A stretch of DNA of 64,000 nucleotides from Cognatilysobacter segetis (GTDB lineage: Bacteria; Pseudomonadota; Gammaproteobacteria; Xanthomonadales; Xanthomonadaceae). The position numbers were made by a program, and so were the translations under genes. Below the pieces are notes generated by a model. It did not search any database. It had not been told where the DNA came from and saw only the letters and a list, made by a program, of their open reading frames with translations. The stretch's first letter is position 1; each line of letters opens with the position of its first letter. Of this stretch, positions 55,265 to 63,867 are shown in pieces. Where the stretch lies: assembly GCF_004359965.1 (NCBI RefSeq), contig NZ_SMRQ01000004.1, forward strand, positions 23,376 to 87,375, in the 5' to 3' direction.

Positions 55265-55633
55265 CTATCGATTCAGAAGTTGGGCCGGGACGGCCGCCAC
55301 TGTCGCCACGAGCACCCCGACCAGCAACGGCAGCGGGGGCAGGCGCCAGACGGCGAGGCCGAGGAACAGCACGATGGCGACCGTGGCCCACTTGGCCGCC
55401 ATGCCCAACAGGAGCTTCGCCATCGCGACGCCCGCCGGGCGGATACCGCCGCCCAGCGCGATCGCCAGCGACAGGATCGCCGCGACGACCACCGCGCCGC
55501 CGCCCACCGCCGTCGCGAGCGCATCGCGCACATCGAAGGGGATGAAGGCCAGCGAGGCCAACGCCGTCGCGCCGGCTTGCCAGACGATCGCGCGCGACGC
55601 CAGCCGGCGGCCTGCGGACAATGGATCGTGCAC
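55265..55633 (-). CDS. atpI: ATP synthase assembly protein I
   Basis: A 122-residue small membrane protein with four hydrophobic helices (LASRAIVWQAGATALASLAF, AVGGGAVVVAAILSLAIALG and two more). It is the first gene of the atp operon, as in most gammaproteobacteria, and is thought to help c-ring assembly or magnesium supply. No ATG fits. A GTG at 55633 (VHDPLSAGRRLA) gives the usual AtpI N-terminus and lies about 46 bases after the predicted transcription start. Confidence 0.85.
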   Translation of the reverse strand: MHDPLSAGRRLASRAIVWQAGATALASLAFIPFDVRDALATAVGGGAVVVAAILSLAIALGGGIRPAGVAMAKLLLGMAAKWATVAIVLFLGLAVWRLPPLPLLVGVLVATVAAVPAQLLNR

Positions 55634-55685
55634 GCGGGGTTCCGTCGGTCTGGGCTGGCGCGAAAGCGCCCTGTGGAGCCCCAAA

Positions 55686-55714
55686 AGTATAGGCCGCGTG
55701 AGGTTTCCGGGCAA
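55686..55714 (-). promoter_or_regulatory. Sigma-70 promoter of the atp operon
   Basis: On the minus strand TTGCCC (plus 55709-55714), a 17-base spacer and TATACT (plus 55686-55691) form a good promoter. The predicted start is near 55679, about 46 bases before the atpI GTG. Confidence 0.82.
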
Positions 55715-55890
55715 CTGACGGAAGCCACGGCCGGCGGGGCCGCCGGTCGGCGCCCCGGGCGCGGGCCGGTCGGACCGTCCGTCCAGGCACGCGAACGCGC
55801 CGGAACCTTTCGCTGGACGCGCGGTCCGACCCCCTGCCCGCCGCGTTCGTGACGCCTCTCCTCGTCGACGATCGCTCGCGTCGGGCCACC

Positions 55891-55918
55891 GCCCCGGCTC
55901 CGGCCGGGGCTTTTTCTT
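55891..55918 (+). terminator. Orphan Rho-independent terminator, plus-strand orientation
   Basis: An 8-bp stem (GCCCCGGC with GCCGGGGC, loop TCCG) is followed by TTTTTCTT on the plus strand, an excellent intrinsic terminator. No plus-strand gene precedes it: both neighbours (atpI and the racemase-like gene) are on the minus strand. It may end an unannotated RNA transcribed from the 55715-55890 stretch, or block antisense transcription into the racemase gene. Confidence 0.75.
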
Positions 55919-55926
55919 GCGTGGCG

Positions 55927-56619
55927 TCAGGCGCCGAGCTGCCAGTCCGCGATCGCGCGGGCGTGGATCGCCGTCGTGTCGAACAGCGGCACCGGGGCAT
56001 CGTCGGCGCCGACCAGCAGTCCGATCTCGGTGCATCCCAGCACGATGCCCTGCGCGCCGCGCGCGGCCAGCGCCGCCATCACCGCGCGGTAGCGTTCGCG
56101 GGATGCATCCACGATGCGGCCGCGGCAGAGTTCGTCGTAGATGATGCGGTGCACGTCGGCGCGCTCATCGTCGCCGGGCACGATCACGTCGAGGCCCGCC
56201 GCTCGCAGCCGCTCGCTGACGAACGGGCCTTCCATCGTGAACCGCGTGCCCAGCAACGCGACGCGCGACAGGCCGGCTTCGCGGATCGCGCGCGCGGTGG
56301 CGTCGGCGATGTGCAGCACCGGCAGCGCGACCGCCGCCTCGATCGCCGGTACGCTGCGATGCATGGTGTTGGCGCAGATCGCGAGCGCACCCGCGCCGGC
56401 CGCCTGCAGTCGCCGTGCGGCGTCGACCATCAATGCGTCGGCGGCTTCCCAGTCGCCCGTGCGCTGCATCGCCTCGAGCTCGGCGAAGTCGACGCTGTGC
56501 AGCACCAGCTTCGACGAATGCAGCCCGCCGAGCCGCTCGCGCACGCGCTCGTTGACGAGGCGGTAGTACGGGAGCGTCGACTCCCAGCTCATGCCGCCGA
56601 TGAGGCCGACGGTGCGCAT
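55927..56619 (-). CDS. Aspartate/glutamate racemase family protein
   Basis: A 230-residue protein with the paired catalytic cysteines of cofactor-independent racemases: Cys82 in AICANTMHRS and Cys196 in IVLGCTEIGLL. The N-terminal MRTVGLIGGMSWESTLPYY is typical of the aspartate-racemase-like (YgeA) branch. It may interconvert D- and L-amino acids, with the substrate unproven. The ATG at 56619 shares one base with the lpd stop codon (TGATG), so it is the last gene of the aceF-mscS-lpd unit. The longer frame inside lpd is rejected. Confidence 0.92.
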   Translation of the reverse strand: MRTVGLIGGMSWESTLPYYRLVNERVRERLGGLHSSKLVLHSVDFAELEAMQRTGDWEAADALMVDAARRLQAAGAGALAICANTMHRSVPAIEAAVALPVLHIADATARAIREAGLSRVALLGTRFTMEGPFVSERLRAAGLDVIVPGDDERADVHRIIYDELCRGRIVDASRERYRAVMAALAARGAQGIVLGCTEIGLLVGADDAPVPLFDTTAIHARAIADWQLGA

Positions 56620-58424
56620 CACTTCTTCTTCGGGATGTAGAGGTCGGTGATGGTGCCTTCGAACACTTCCGCCGCCATGCCGACCGATTCGCTGAGCGTC
56701 GGGTGCGGGTGGATCGTCATGCCGATGTCCGCGACTTCGCAGCCCATCTCGATCGCGAGCGCGACTTCGGCGATGAGATCGCCGGCATGCACGCCGACGA
56801 TGCCGCCGCCGATGACGCGATGGCTCGCCTCGTCGAACACGAGCTTGGTGAAGCCCTCGGTGCGACCGATGCCGATCGCGCGGCCGCTGGCCGCCCACGG
56901 GAACTTGCCCACGCCGACCTTCAGGCCCTTCGCCTTCGCCTCGGCTTCGGTGACGCCGACCCAGGCGATCTCCGGGTCGGTATAGGCCACCGACGGGATC
57001 ACACGCGCGACCCATTCGCGCTTTTCGCCGGCGGCGACTTCCGCGGCGAGCTTGCCTTCGTGCGTGGCCTTGTGCGCGAGCATGGGATTACCGACGACGT
57101 CGCCGATCGCGAAGATGTGCGGCACGTTGGTGCGCATCTGGCGGTCGACCGGAATGAAGCCGCGGTCGGTGACCTGCACGCCCGCCGCCTCCGCACCGAT
57201 CTTCGCGCCGTTCGGCGAACGACCGACCGCCACCAGGATGCGGTCGTAGGTCTGCGGCTCGGGCGCCTTCGCGCCTTCGAACGTGACGCGGATGCCGGCG
57301 TCCGATGCCTCGACCCCGCTCGCCTTGACCTCCAGGTGCACGGCCACGCCCTGTTTCTTCAAGCGATCGGCGAGCGGCTTCACGAGGTCCGGATCCGCGC
57401 CCGGCATGAGCTGCGTGCCGAGTTCCACCACGGTGACCTGCGATCCGAGTGCGCGATACACCGTCGCCATTTCGAGGCCGATGATCCCGCCGCCGACGAC
57501 CAGCAGCGACTTCGGGATCTCCGCGAGCTCGAGCGCGTCCGTCGAATCCATGACGCGGCGATCGCCCCACGGGAAATTCGGCAGCTTCACCGCCTGCGAA
57601 CCGGCGGCGATGATGCACTGCTCGAAACGGATGAGCTGCGTGCCACCCTCGCCCTGCACTTCCACTTCGTTGGGCGACACGAGGCGTCCCGTGCCCTGCA
57701 CGGTGCGCACCTTGCGCTGCTTGGCCATGCCCGCGAGGCCCTTGGTGAGCTGGCCGACGACCTTGTCCTTGTGGGTGCGCAGCGCGTCCAGTTCGATCGT
57801 CGGGGCGCTGAAGCTGACGCCGTAGTCCTTCGCGTGCGCGGCCTCGTCGATGACGGCGGCCGCATGCAGCAGCGCCTTCGACGGGATGCAGCCAACGTTG
57901 AGACAGACACCGCCGAGCGAGGCATAGCGCTCGACCAGCACGGTGTCGAGGCCGAGGTCGGCCGCGCGGAACGCCGCGGTATAGCCGCCGGGGCCCGCGC
58001 CGAGCACGAGCATGCGGCATTCGACGTCGGCCTTGCGGCCGGTGGAAACTGCGGCCTGCGGCGACGGCGCAGTCGGCGCGGCGGCCGGCGCCGACTTGCC
58101 GGCGTCGCCTCGGGCCTCGGCCTTCGGTGCCTGCGGCGCGGGCGCAGGCGCGAGCGTCGCGGCCGCCCCCGCGGCCGCTTCGCCCTCGGCCTCCAGCACC
58201 GCGATCACCGCGCCCTCCGAGACCTTGTCGCCCACCTTGACGCGCAGCTCGCGCAGCACGCCCTCGGCCGAGGACGGCACTTCCATCGTCGCCTTGTCCG
58301 ACTCGAGGGTGACCAGGCCCTGGTCCTTGGCGATGCGGTCGCCGACGGCGACCAGCAGCTCGATCACCGGCACGTCGTCATGCCCGCCGATGTCGGGAAC
58401 CTTCACTTCGATCTGCGCAGCCAT
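56619..58424 (-). CDS. lpdA: Dihydrolipoyl dehydrogenase (E3) with N-terminal lipoyl domain
   Basis: A 601-residue protein. Residues about 1-80 are a lipoyl domain with the modifiable Lys in ESDKATMEVP, followed by an Ala/Pro linker. From about 120 it is a normal E3: FAD-binding LVLGAGPGGYTAAF, redox-active disulfide GGVCLNVGCIPSK, NAD-binding VVGGGIIGLEMATVYRALGS and the C-terminal HPHPTLSESV with the catalytic His-Glu pair. It re-oxidises lipoamide in the pyruvate dehydrogenase complex. Of two adjacent ATGs, 58424 has better spacing from GAGGAG. That start shares a base with the mscS stop codon. Confidence 0.96.
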   Translation of the reverse strand: MAAQIEVKVPDIGGHDDVPVIELLVAVGDRIAKDQGLVTLESDKATMEVPSSAEGVLRELRVKVGDKVSEGAVIAVLEAEGEAAAGAAATLAPAPAPQAPKAEARGDAGKSAPAAAPTAPSPQAAVSTGRKADVECRMLVLGAGPGGYTAAFRAADLGLDTVLVERYASLGGVCLNVGCIPSKALLHAAAVIDEAAHAKDYGVSFSAPTIELDALRTHKDKVVGQLTKGLAGMAKQRKVRTVQGTGRLVSPNEVEVQGEGGTQLIRFEQCIIAAGSQAVKLPNFPWGDRRVMDSTDALELAEIPKSLLVVGGGIIGLEMATVYRALGSQVTVVELGTQLMPGADPDLVKPLADRLKKQGVAVHLEVKASGVEASDAGIRVTFEGAKAPEPQTYDRILVAVGRSPNGAKIGAEAAGVQVTDRGFIPVDRQMRTNVPHIFAIGDVVGNPMLAHKATHEGKLAAEVAAGEKREWVARVIPSVAYTDPEIAWVGVTEAEAKAKGLKVGVGKFPWAASGRAIGIGRTEGFTKLVFDEASHRVIGGGIVGVHAGDLIAEVALAIEMGCEVADIGMTIHPHPTLSESVGMAAEVFEGTITDLYIPKKK

Positions 58425-59548
58425 CATTGCTCCTCGGGTTTCGGCGCGTCGCTCGTGGCGGCCGCGTGGGGGTCTTCGTGGATCTCGCGCTCGACATCGC
58501 GCAGCGCGTCATTGTCCGCCAGCAGCGCGTGCTCGGCAGGCGTGGGCTCGGGCTCCGGCGGGCGCGTATCGGGCAGCGGCAGCGCGCGCCCCTGCAGCAG
58601 CGCGATCGCGTCGCCGTCCTCGTGGCCGAACAGGCTGCGCAGGTGCAGGTCGCGCTGCGGAAACGGAATCGCGATGCCGTGACGCTGCAGCGCGGTGTGC
58701 AGCGCCCAGTTGTAGGCCGCCTTCACGGTCGACGGGCGCTTGGTCGCGTCGGCGTTGACCCACACGATGAGCTCGAACTCCATGCGGCTCTCGGCGAATT
58801 CGACCAGCCACACCTGCGGGCCGCGCGGGCCCTCCTGTTCCAGCGTGAACGGGACCTCGCAGGCCGCCTCGATCGCCGCCTTCTTCACCAGCTCCTTGTC
58901 GGTGCCGTAGGCGATGCCGAAGGGGATGCGCATGCGCCGCGAGGCCTCCAGCAGCGTCCAGTTCACCACGCGCCCGCTCACGAACTCGGAGTTCGGCACG
59001 AGGATGTTGAGGTTGTCGTTGGTGCTGATGCGCGTGGCGCGGATCTTGATGTCGCGCACGACGCCGTGCACGCCGGACTCGAGCTCGACGAAGTCGCCGA
59101 TCTTGATCGAGCGGTCGAACAGCAGGATCAGGCCGGAAATGAAGTTGTTGAAGATCGCCTGCAGGCCGAAGCCCAGGCCGACGCCCACCGCGCTGGCGAA
59201 TACCGCGAACTTCGAGACCGGAATGCCGGCGACTTCCAGCGCGACCAGGAAGCCGATGACGAGCAGCGCATACCGCGCCACGCGGCTGACCGTGTACACG
59301 GACGCCGGATCGACGCCTTCGCGCTGGCCGTAGCGCGCCAGCGCACGGCCGGCCATGCGCGCGACCACGAAGAACGCGACCAGCAGCAACAGCGCCGAGG
59401 CGAGGTCGCCGACCGTGAGTTCGAGCCCGGCGACGTGCACGAGCTCGTAGTCGAGGAACGGCTGCACGCCCAGCCAGCCGTCGTTCGCGGCGTCGCGGAC
59501 GCGCTCGCCCGCGGCATGCAGCTCGCGCGACGCCTGCGCGTGCGGCAT
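58424..59548 (-). CDS. mscS: Small-conductance mechanosensitive channel MscS
   Basis: A 374-residue MscS-family channel with three membrane helices (about 43-65, 85-105 and 112-140). The pore helix region SKFAVFASAVGVGLGFGLQA with FNNFISGLILLFDRSIKIGDFVEL is the family signature. The cytoplasmic vestibule (about 160-290) and a Pro/Glu/Ala-rich tail (about 310-374) follow. It releases solutes on osmotic downshock. It sits inside the aceF-lpd transcription unit with overlapping or adjoining stops and starts. The ATG at 59548 is chosen because the frame upstream lies inside aceF. Confidence 0.94.
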   Translation of the reverse strand: MPHAQASRELHAAGERVRDAANDGWLGVQPFLDYELVHVAGLELTVGDLASALLLLVAFFVVARMAGRALARYGQREGVDPASVYTVSRVARYALLVIGFLVALEVAGIPVSKFAVFASAVGVGLGFGLQAIFNNFISGLILLFDRSIKIGDFVELESGVHGVVRDIKIRATRISTNDNLNILVPNSEFVSGRVVNWTLLEASRRMRIPFGIAYGTDKELVKKAAIEAACEVPFTLEQEGPRGPQVWLVEFAESRMEFELIVWVNADATKRPSTVKAAYNWALHTALQRHGIAIPFPQRDLHLRSLFGHEDGDAIALLQGRALPLPDTRPPEPEPTPAEHALLADNDALRDVEREIHEDPHAAATSDAPKPEEQ

Positions 59549-59550
59549 CG

Positions 59551-60999
59551 TCAGAGCAGCACGCGCCGCATGTCCGCCATCAGCTGCGCGAGGTAGCTGG
59601 TGAAGCGCGCGGCGGACGCGCCGTCGATGACGCGGTGGTCGTACGACAGCGACAGCGGCAGGATCAGGCGCGGCTGGAACGCGGCGCCGTCCCAGACCGG
59701 CTTCATCGCCGACTTCGATACGCCGAGGATCGCGACTTCCGGCGCGTTGACGATCGGCGTGAACTTGGTGCCGCCGATGCCGCCCAGCGAGCTGATCGAG
59801 AAGCAGCCGCCCGTCATGTCGGCCGGACCGAGCTTGCCGTCGCGCGCCTTCTTCGCCAGCTCCGCGGTTTCCTGCGCCAGCTCGACCACGCCCTTGCGGT
59901 CGACGTCGCGGATCACCGGCACCACGAGGCCGTTCGGGGTGTCCGCCGCGAAGCCGATGTGGAAGTACTTCTTCAGCACCAGCTTCTCGCCGGTCGCGTC
60001 GAGCGACGCGTTGAAGTCCGGGTACTTCTTCAGCGCGGCGACCACGGCCTTCATCAGGAACGCGAGCATGGTGACCTTGGTGCCGGCCTTCTCGTTTTCC
60101 TTGTTGAGCGCGACACGCAGCGCTTCCAGATCGGTGATGTCGGCATCGTCGAACTGCGTGACGTGCGGGATCATCGCCCAGTTGCGCGCGAGGTTCGCGC
60201 CGGAGAGCTTCTTGATGCGCGAGAGCTCGCGCGTCTCGATCTCGCCGAACTTCGCGAAGTCGACCTTCGGCCACGGCAGCAGGTTGAGCCCGCCACCGAG
60301 CGACGCACCGCCGCCCAGAGGCGCCGCGGTCGCGCCGCTCATGACCTGCTTGACGTGACCCTGCACGTCTTCCTTCGTGATGCGGCCGCCCTTGGCGCTG
60401 CCGGTCACGCGCGACAGGTCGACGCCGAGCTCGCGCGCGAACAGGCGCACCGCCGGGCTGGCGTACGGCACCGCGTCGGGCATCAGCTCGCCGGCGTCGA
60501 ACGTGACCGGCGGCGTCCGCGGCTCGACCGCGGGCATCGGCGCCTGCGCGACGAGCGGCGCGGCGGGCGCGTGCGTGGCGATCTCCCGCTGCGCCAGCTT
60601 GTCGGGCTGGCCCGACACGGCGACGGGCTCGACGCGATCGGGCGTCTCCGACGGGCGCGGCTGCGCCGGCGAGGTCGCGACCTGCGCCGTGTCGGCCTTC
60701 GGCTGCGCGCCGTCGCTGGACGGCGTCGTCGCCGCTGCCGGCGCCGCGCCACCGGCCTCGGCCGGCTCGATCATCGCCACCAACGAGCCCTCGCCGACCT
60801 TGTCGCCGACCTGCACCCGGAGCTCGCGCACGGTGCCCGCGAACGGGGCCGGGACCTCCATCGTCGCCTTGTCCGACTCGAGCGTGACGAGGCCCTGGTC
60901 GGCGGTCACGGTGTCGCCCACCGCGACGAGCAGCTCGATGACGGGCACGCCGTCGTGGCCGCCGATGTCCGGGACGCGTGCTTCCTTCAGCTCAGCCAT
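59551..60999 (-). CDS. aceF: Pyruvate dehydrogenase complex E2 (dihydrolipoyllysine acetyltransferase)
   Basis: A 482-residue E2 with one lipoyl domain (about 1-80, Lys in ESDKATMEVP), a long Ala/Pro linker, a peripheral subunit-binding domain (about 175-210, YASPAVRLFARELGVDLSRV) and a catalytic core ending in SYDHRVIDGASAARF, with the active His and Asp. It has one lipoyl domain where E. coli AceF has three. The ATG at 60999 begins the lipoyl domain directly. The E1 gene aceE is not adjacent. mscS starts two bases after the aceF stop, then lpd, forming one operon. Confidence 0.95.
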   Translation of the reverse strand: MAELKEARVPDIGGHDGVPVIELLVAVGDTVTADQGLVTLESDKATMEVPAPFAGTVRELRVQVGDKVGEGSLVAMIEPAEAGGAAPAAATTPSSDGAQPKADTAQVATSPAQPRPSETPDRVEPVAVSGQPDKLAQREIATHAPAAPLVAQAPMPAVEPRTPPVTFDAGELMPDAVPYASPAVRLFARELGVDLSRVTGSAKGGRITKEDVQGHVKQVMSGATAAPLGGGASLGGGLNLLPWPKVDFAKFGEIETRELSRIKKLSGANLARNWAMIPHVTQFDDADITDLEALRVALNKENEKAGTKVTMLAFLMKAVVAALKKYPDFNASLDATGEKLVLKKYFHIGFAADTPNGLVVPVIRDVDRKGVVELAQETAELAKKARDGKLGPADMTGGCFSISSLGGIGGTKFTPIVNAPEVAILGVSKSAMKPVWDGAAFQPRLILPLSLSYDHRVIDGASAARFTSYLAQLMADMRRVLL

Positions 61000-61233
61000 G
61001 CAGGGCTCCGCAGTCGAATTCGTCAAAAACGCATTCTCGCCTCTATGCGCGGCGCGCGCCATCCATGGGATGTGCACGCGGCGTGCACGCATGGCAGTAG
61101 CGAACGCGGCGTCACGCGTGCGTGGAAGCGGGCGTCCGCGGGGCAAGGGAGGTTCAGTGGCGGAAGGTTAGGTTGGCTGCACCGATCGGTGGCATCGATT
61201 CGGTCCTGCAAACGATTACAAGGAGGCCACTCC

Positions 61234-61869
61234 ATGAAGCGTCACCTGACTCTCGCCCTTCTGGGCACTCTCGCCGTCGCCCCGTGCGCTTTCGCACAGG
61301 ACACGAACGGTTCTTCCGCCAGCGGCAAGCGTTTCGCGGTCGTCGGCGGCGTCGCGCTCAACAAGCCCACGGGCAATGCCAGCATCGCCGGTACGCGTGC
61401 GGATCTCGACGGCGAGGCCACCTCGACGCTCGGGGCCAGCTGGTTCGTCAACGACAATGTCGCCGTCGAGGCCTGGGGTGCCGACAAGGCGGGCTATCGC
61501 GTCCGCACGGCCAACGGCAAGGTCGCCAGCGTGGATGCGCAGCCGTATGCGCTGAGCGGCCAGTACCACTTCGGCACCGCGGACAAGACGGTCCGCCCGT
61601 TCGTGGGGCTCGGCTACTACCAGATGAACTATGACAACGAGACCGCTCAGGCCGGCGGCGCGCTCGCGGGCCAGCGCATCGGCGTCGAGACCGCCAAGGG
61701 CGCGATGGGCACCGTGGGTGCGGACGTCACCCTGGGCGAGCACTGGTTCGCACGCGGCGACGTGCGCTACCTGCACGGCAAGTCGGACATCTCGGTCAAC
61801 GGGGCCAAGGTCGGCGAGGCCAAGGCCAACCCGGTCGTGGTCGGCGTGGGCCTGGGCGCCCGCTGGTAA
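61234..61869 (+). CDS. ompW: OmpW-like outer-membrane beta-barrel protein
   Basis: A 211-residue protein with a signal peptide (about 1-22, ending PCAFAQ) and an eight-stranded barrel. KRFAVVGGVALNKPTGN, RPFVGLGYYQMNY, HWFARGDVRYLHGKSDI and the terminal aromatic-ended VVGVGLGARW fit the OmpW/OmpX-like group. It has an AAGGAGG ribosome site. OmpW-type porins admit small hydrophobic molecules, and the substrate here is unknown. It is divergent from aceF and ends with a UUCG-loop terminator. Confidence 0.88.
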   Translation: MKRHLTLALLGTLAVAPCAFAQDTNGSSASGKRFAVVGGVALNKPTGNASIAGTRADLDGEATSTLGASWFVNDNVAVEAWGADKAGYRVRTANGKVASVDAQPYALSGQYHFGTADKTVRPFVGLGYYQMNYDNETAQAGGALAGQRIGVETAKGAMGTVGADVTLGEHWFARGDVRYLHGKSDISVNGAKVGEAKANPVVVGVGLGARW

Positions 61870-61892
61870 CCCGCGTTGCATCCGTTACAGCG

Positions 61893-61914
61893 ACGGGCCC
61901 TTCGGGGCCCGTTT
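61893..61914 (+). terminator. Terminator of the OmpW-like gene
   Basis: ACGGGCCC and GGGCCCGT form an 8-bp stem with a UUCG tetraloop (61893-61912), followed by TTTCC. It lies 24 bases after the stop codon. Confidence 0.8.
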
Positions 61915-61992
61915 CCGTTGCGGGCTGCCGCGGATTCACGCGCCCTGCCGGCGGCGCTGCCTAGCCTGTGCGTCCCGACGGAAGTTATCGCC

Positions 61993-62196
61993 ATGACGAC
62001 CAAACTCGAGGGCCCGCTGCGTCGCGAGATCGACGTGCAGGACCAGGCCTACACGCTCACGATCGACGGCGACGGACTGCGGCTCGTTCCGAAGGGCCGC
62101 CGCAAAGGCCTCGAACTGCAGTGGAAGGCGCTGGTGAGCGGCGATGCGGCGCTCGCGGCGGCGCTGCAGGGCAGCCTCGAGACACTGAGGCGCTGA
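61993..62196 (+). CDS. Small hypothetical protein upstream of nei
   Basis: A 67-residue basic protein: MTTKLEGPLRREIDVQDQAY, DGDGLRLVPKGRRKGLELQW and a helical C-terminus. The ATG at 61993 is preferred over longer frames because the upstream DNA is the terminator of the OmpW-like gene. It ends three bases before the glycosylase gene, so the two are co-transcribed. No domain recognised. Confidence 0.7.
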   Translation: MTTKLEGPLRREIDVQDQAYTLTIDGDGLRLVPKGRRKGLELQWKALVSGDAALAAALQGSLETLRR

Positions 62197-62199
62197 GCC

Positions 62200-63006
62200 G
62201 TGCCGGAGGGCCCGTCGCTCGTCATCCTGCGCGAGGAGACCGAATCTCTGGTCGGCCTGCGCGTGCGCGAAGTGGCGGGCAACACGAAGCAGGACGTGCA
62301 GCGCCTCGCCGGCAAGCGCCTCGAGGCGATCCATACCTGGGGCAAGCACTTCCTGCTGGATTTCGGCGACGTCGCCGTGCGCATCCACATGCTGATGTTC
62401 GGCAGCTACCGCATCGACGAAGCGCGCGACGACAAGGTGCCCCGCCTGGCGCTGACGTTCACCCGCAAGCGCGAGCTCAATTTCTATTCGTGCTCGGTGC
62501 GGTTCATCGAGGAGCCGCTGGACGAGGTCTACGACTGGTCGGCCGACGTCATGGCCGACGAGTGGGATCCGCGCGCGGCGCGGCGCAAGCTCAAGGCCAT
62601 GCCGGACACGATCGTCGCGGACGCGCTGCTCGAACAGGACGTGTTCGCCGGCGTCGGCAACATCATCAAGAACGAGGTGCTGCATCGCATCCGCGTGCAT
62701 CCGCAGACGCGCGTCGGCGACCTGCCGCCGCGCAAACTCGGCGAGCTGATCCGCGAGGCGCGCGACTACAGCTTCGACTTCTACGAATGGAAGAAGCAGT
62801 TCGTCCTGCGCCAGCACTGGCAGGTGCATGCCAAGAAGACCTGCCCGCGCGACGGGACGCCGCTGAGCTTCTGCCGCCACCTCGGCGCGAAGCAGCGCCG
62901 GGCGTTCTGGTGCGCCACCTGCCAGCGCTACTACGGCGACGGGGAGCCGCCGGCCTTGCCGCCGCCGGCTCCGCCACGCCGCCGCCTCAGTCGCCGATCA
63001 CCCTAA
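62200..63006 (+). CDS. nei: Nei/Fpg-family DNA glycosylase (endonuclease VIII-like)
   Basis: A 268-residue base-excision repair glycosylase/AP lyase. Translation starts at GTG 62200, giving the catalytic N-terminal Pro after Met removal (PEGPSLVIL, with Glu3). Lys in TWGKHFLLD and the helix-two-turn-helix (VFAGVGNIIKNEVLHRIRVH) are present. In the C-terminal zinc-finger region the usual CPxC pair reads CPRDGTPLSFC, with the second Cys replaced or displaced, while the later WCATC pair remains. It removes oxidised pyrimidines. Its last 20 bases overlap the convergent secreted-protein gene. Confidence 0.88.
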   Translation: MPEGPSLVILREETESLVGLRVREVAGNTKQDVQRLAGKRLEAIHTWGKHFLLDFGDVAVRIHMLMFGSYRIDEARDDKVPRLALTFTRKRELNFYSCSVRFIEEPLDEVYDWSADVMADEWDPRAARRKLKAMPDTIVADALLEQDVFAGVGNIIKNEVLHRIRVHPQTRVGDLPPRKLGELIREARDYSFDFYEWKKQFVLRQHWQVHAKKTCPRDGTPLSFCRHLGAKQRRAFWCATCQRYYGDGEPPALPPPAPPRRRLSRRSP

Positions 63007-63793
63007 GGCCCAGCGTGAAGTTGGCGTAGGCCACGCCACGCGCGGCGCCGCTGACATTGAGGTGGATCGTCATGGGCTTCTTGAAGAACTCGTCGGCCTG
63101 CGCGGCGGTGAAGCCGTACGTGTCGATCAGCATGCGCCGGCTGAGGAAGCCGGCCATGCAGACCGCCGAGTCGCGCGTGCGCTCGGTGATCGTGGTCCCG
63201 GGCGGCAGCGGCACCTGGAAGATCTCCGACGACGTCATGCTGGTCGTGAGATGTCCGCCGAACGGCACGCCAGTGGTGGGATCGATCAACGCCGGGTCGG
63301 CGAGCATCGGATTGTCGACGGTGAGCGTGGGGTTGTAGCGCAGCAGCGACACCGCGGGCGTGCTGTCGGGATTGCTGTAGGTGACGGTGATCACCGGCGA
63401 GAACCAGTAGCACATCAGCGACTGGGTGGCCTTGCCCGGCAGCGTGAGGCGCGCGGCATCGGGGAAGTTGAAGTTGGTCTGTCCGGGGCCGAGCACCTGG
63501 CAGGGATCCGTGCTGGCGGGATCGCAGGCGGTGTCGAGGTTGAGGAAGGCGCTGGTGATGCCGAGCCACTTCAGTTTGCGGCCGAAGGAGTCGACGTCGC
63601 CGACGTCCTCGAGCGTGACGGCGGCCGCGGCCTTGCCCGCGCGGCTCAGTCGCAGCGCCTGCCGGCCGGGCAGGATGTCCTGCCCGCGTCGCTCGAGCGC
63701 GGGCCGCGCGGGCGGCGCGGCCTGCACGGCGTGCATGACGCCGGTCGCCGCGACGAATGCGAACAACGGAATCCACTTCGTGATGCGTGCCAT
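62987..63793 (-). CDS. Secreted hypothetical protein
   Basis: A 268-residue protein with a signal peptide (about 1-26, WIPLFAFVAATGVMHAVQAA). The mature part has regularly spaced aromatic and hydrophobic beta-type segments (WLGITSAFLNLDTACDPAS, MCYWFSPVITVTYSNPDST) and four cysteines that could pair as disulfides. The C-terminus RGVAYANFTLGLRVIGD suggests a beta-sandwich or barrel edge. The ATG at 63793 gives the signal peptide directly. No family recognised. It is convergent with nei, overlapping it by 20 bases. Confidence 0.8.
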   Translation of the reverse strand: MARITKWIPLFAFVAATGVMHAVQAAPPARPALERRGQDILPGRQALRLSRAGKAAAAVTLEDVGDVDSFGRKLKWLGITSAFLNLDTACDPASTDPCQVLGPGQTNFNFPDAARLTLPGKATQSLMCYWFSPVITVTYSNPDSTPAVSLLRYNPTLTVDNPMLADPALIDPTTGVPFGGHLTTSMTSSEIFQVPLPPGTTITERTRDSAVCMAGFLSRRMLIDTYGFTAAQADEFFKKPMTIHLNVSGAARGVAYANFTLGLRVIGD

Positions 63794-63867
63794 GCCAGTC
63801 CCCTCCGTGAGTGCGGTGCGCGGAGGATGGCGGCGACGGTGCGCGACCCAGCGGCCGCCCGTCGGTT

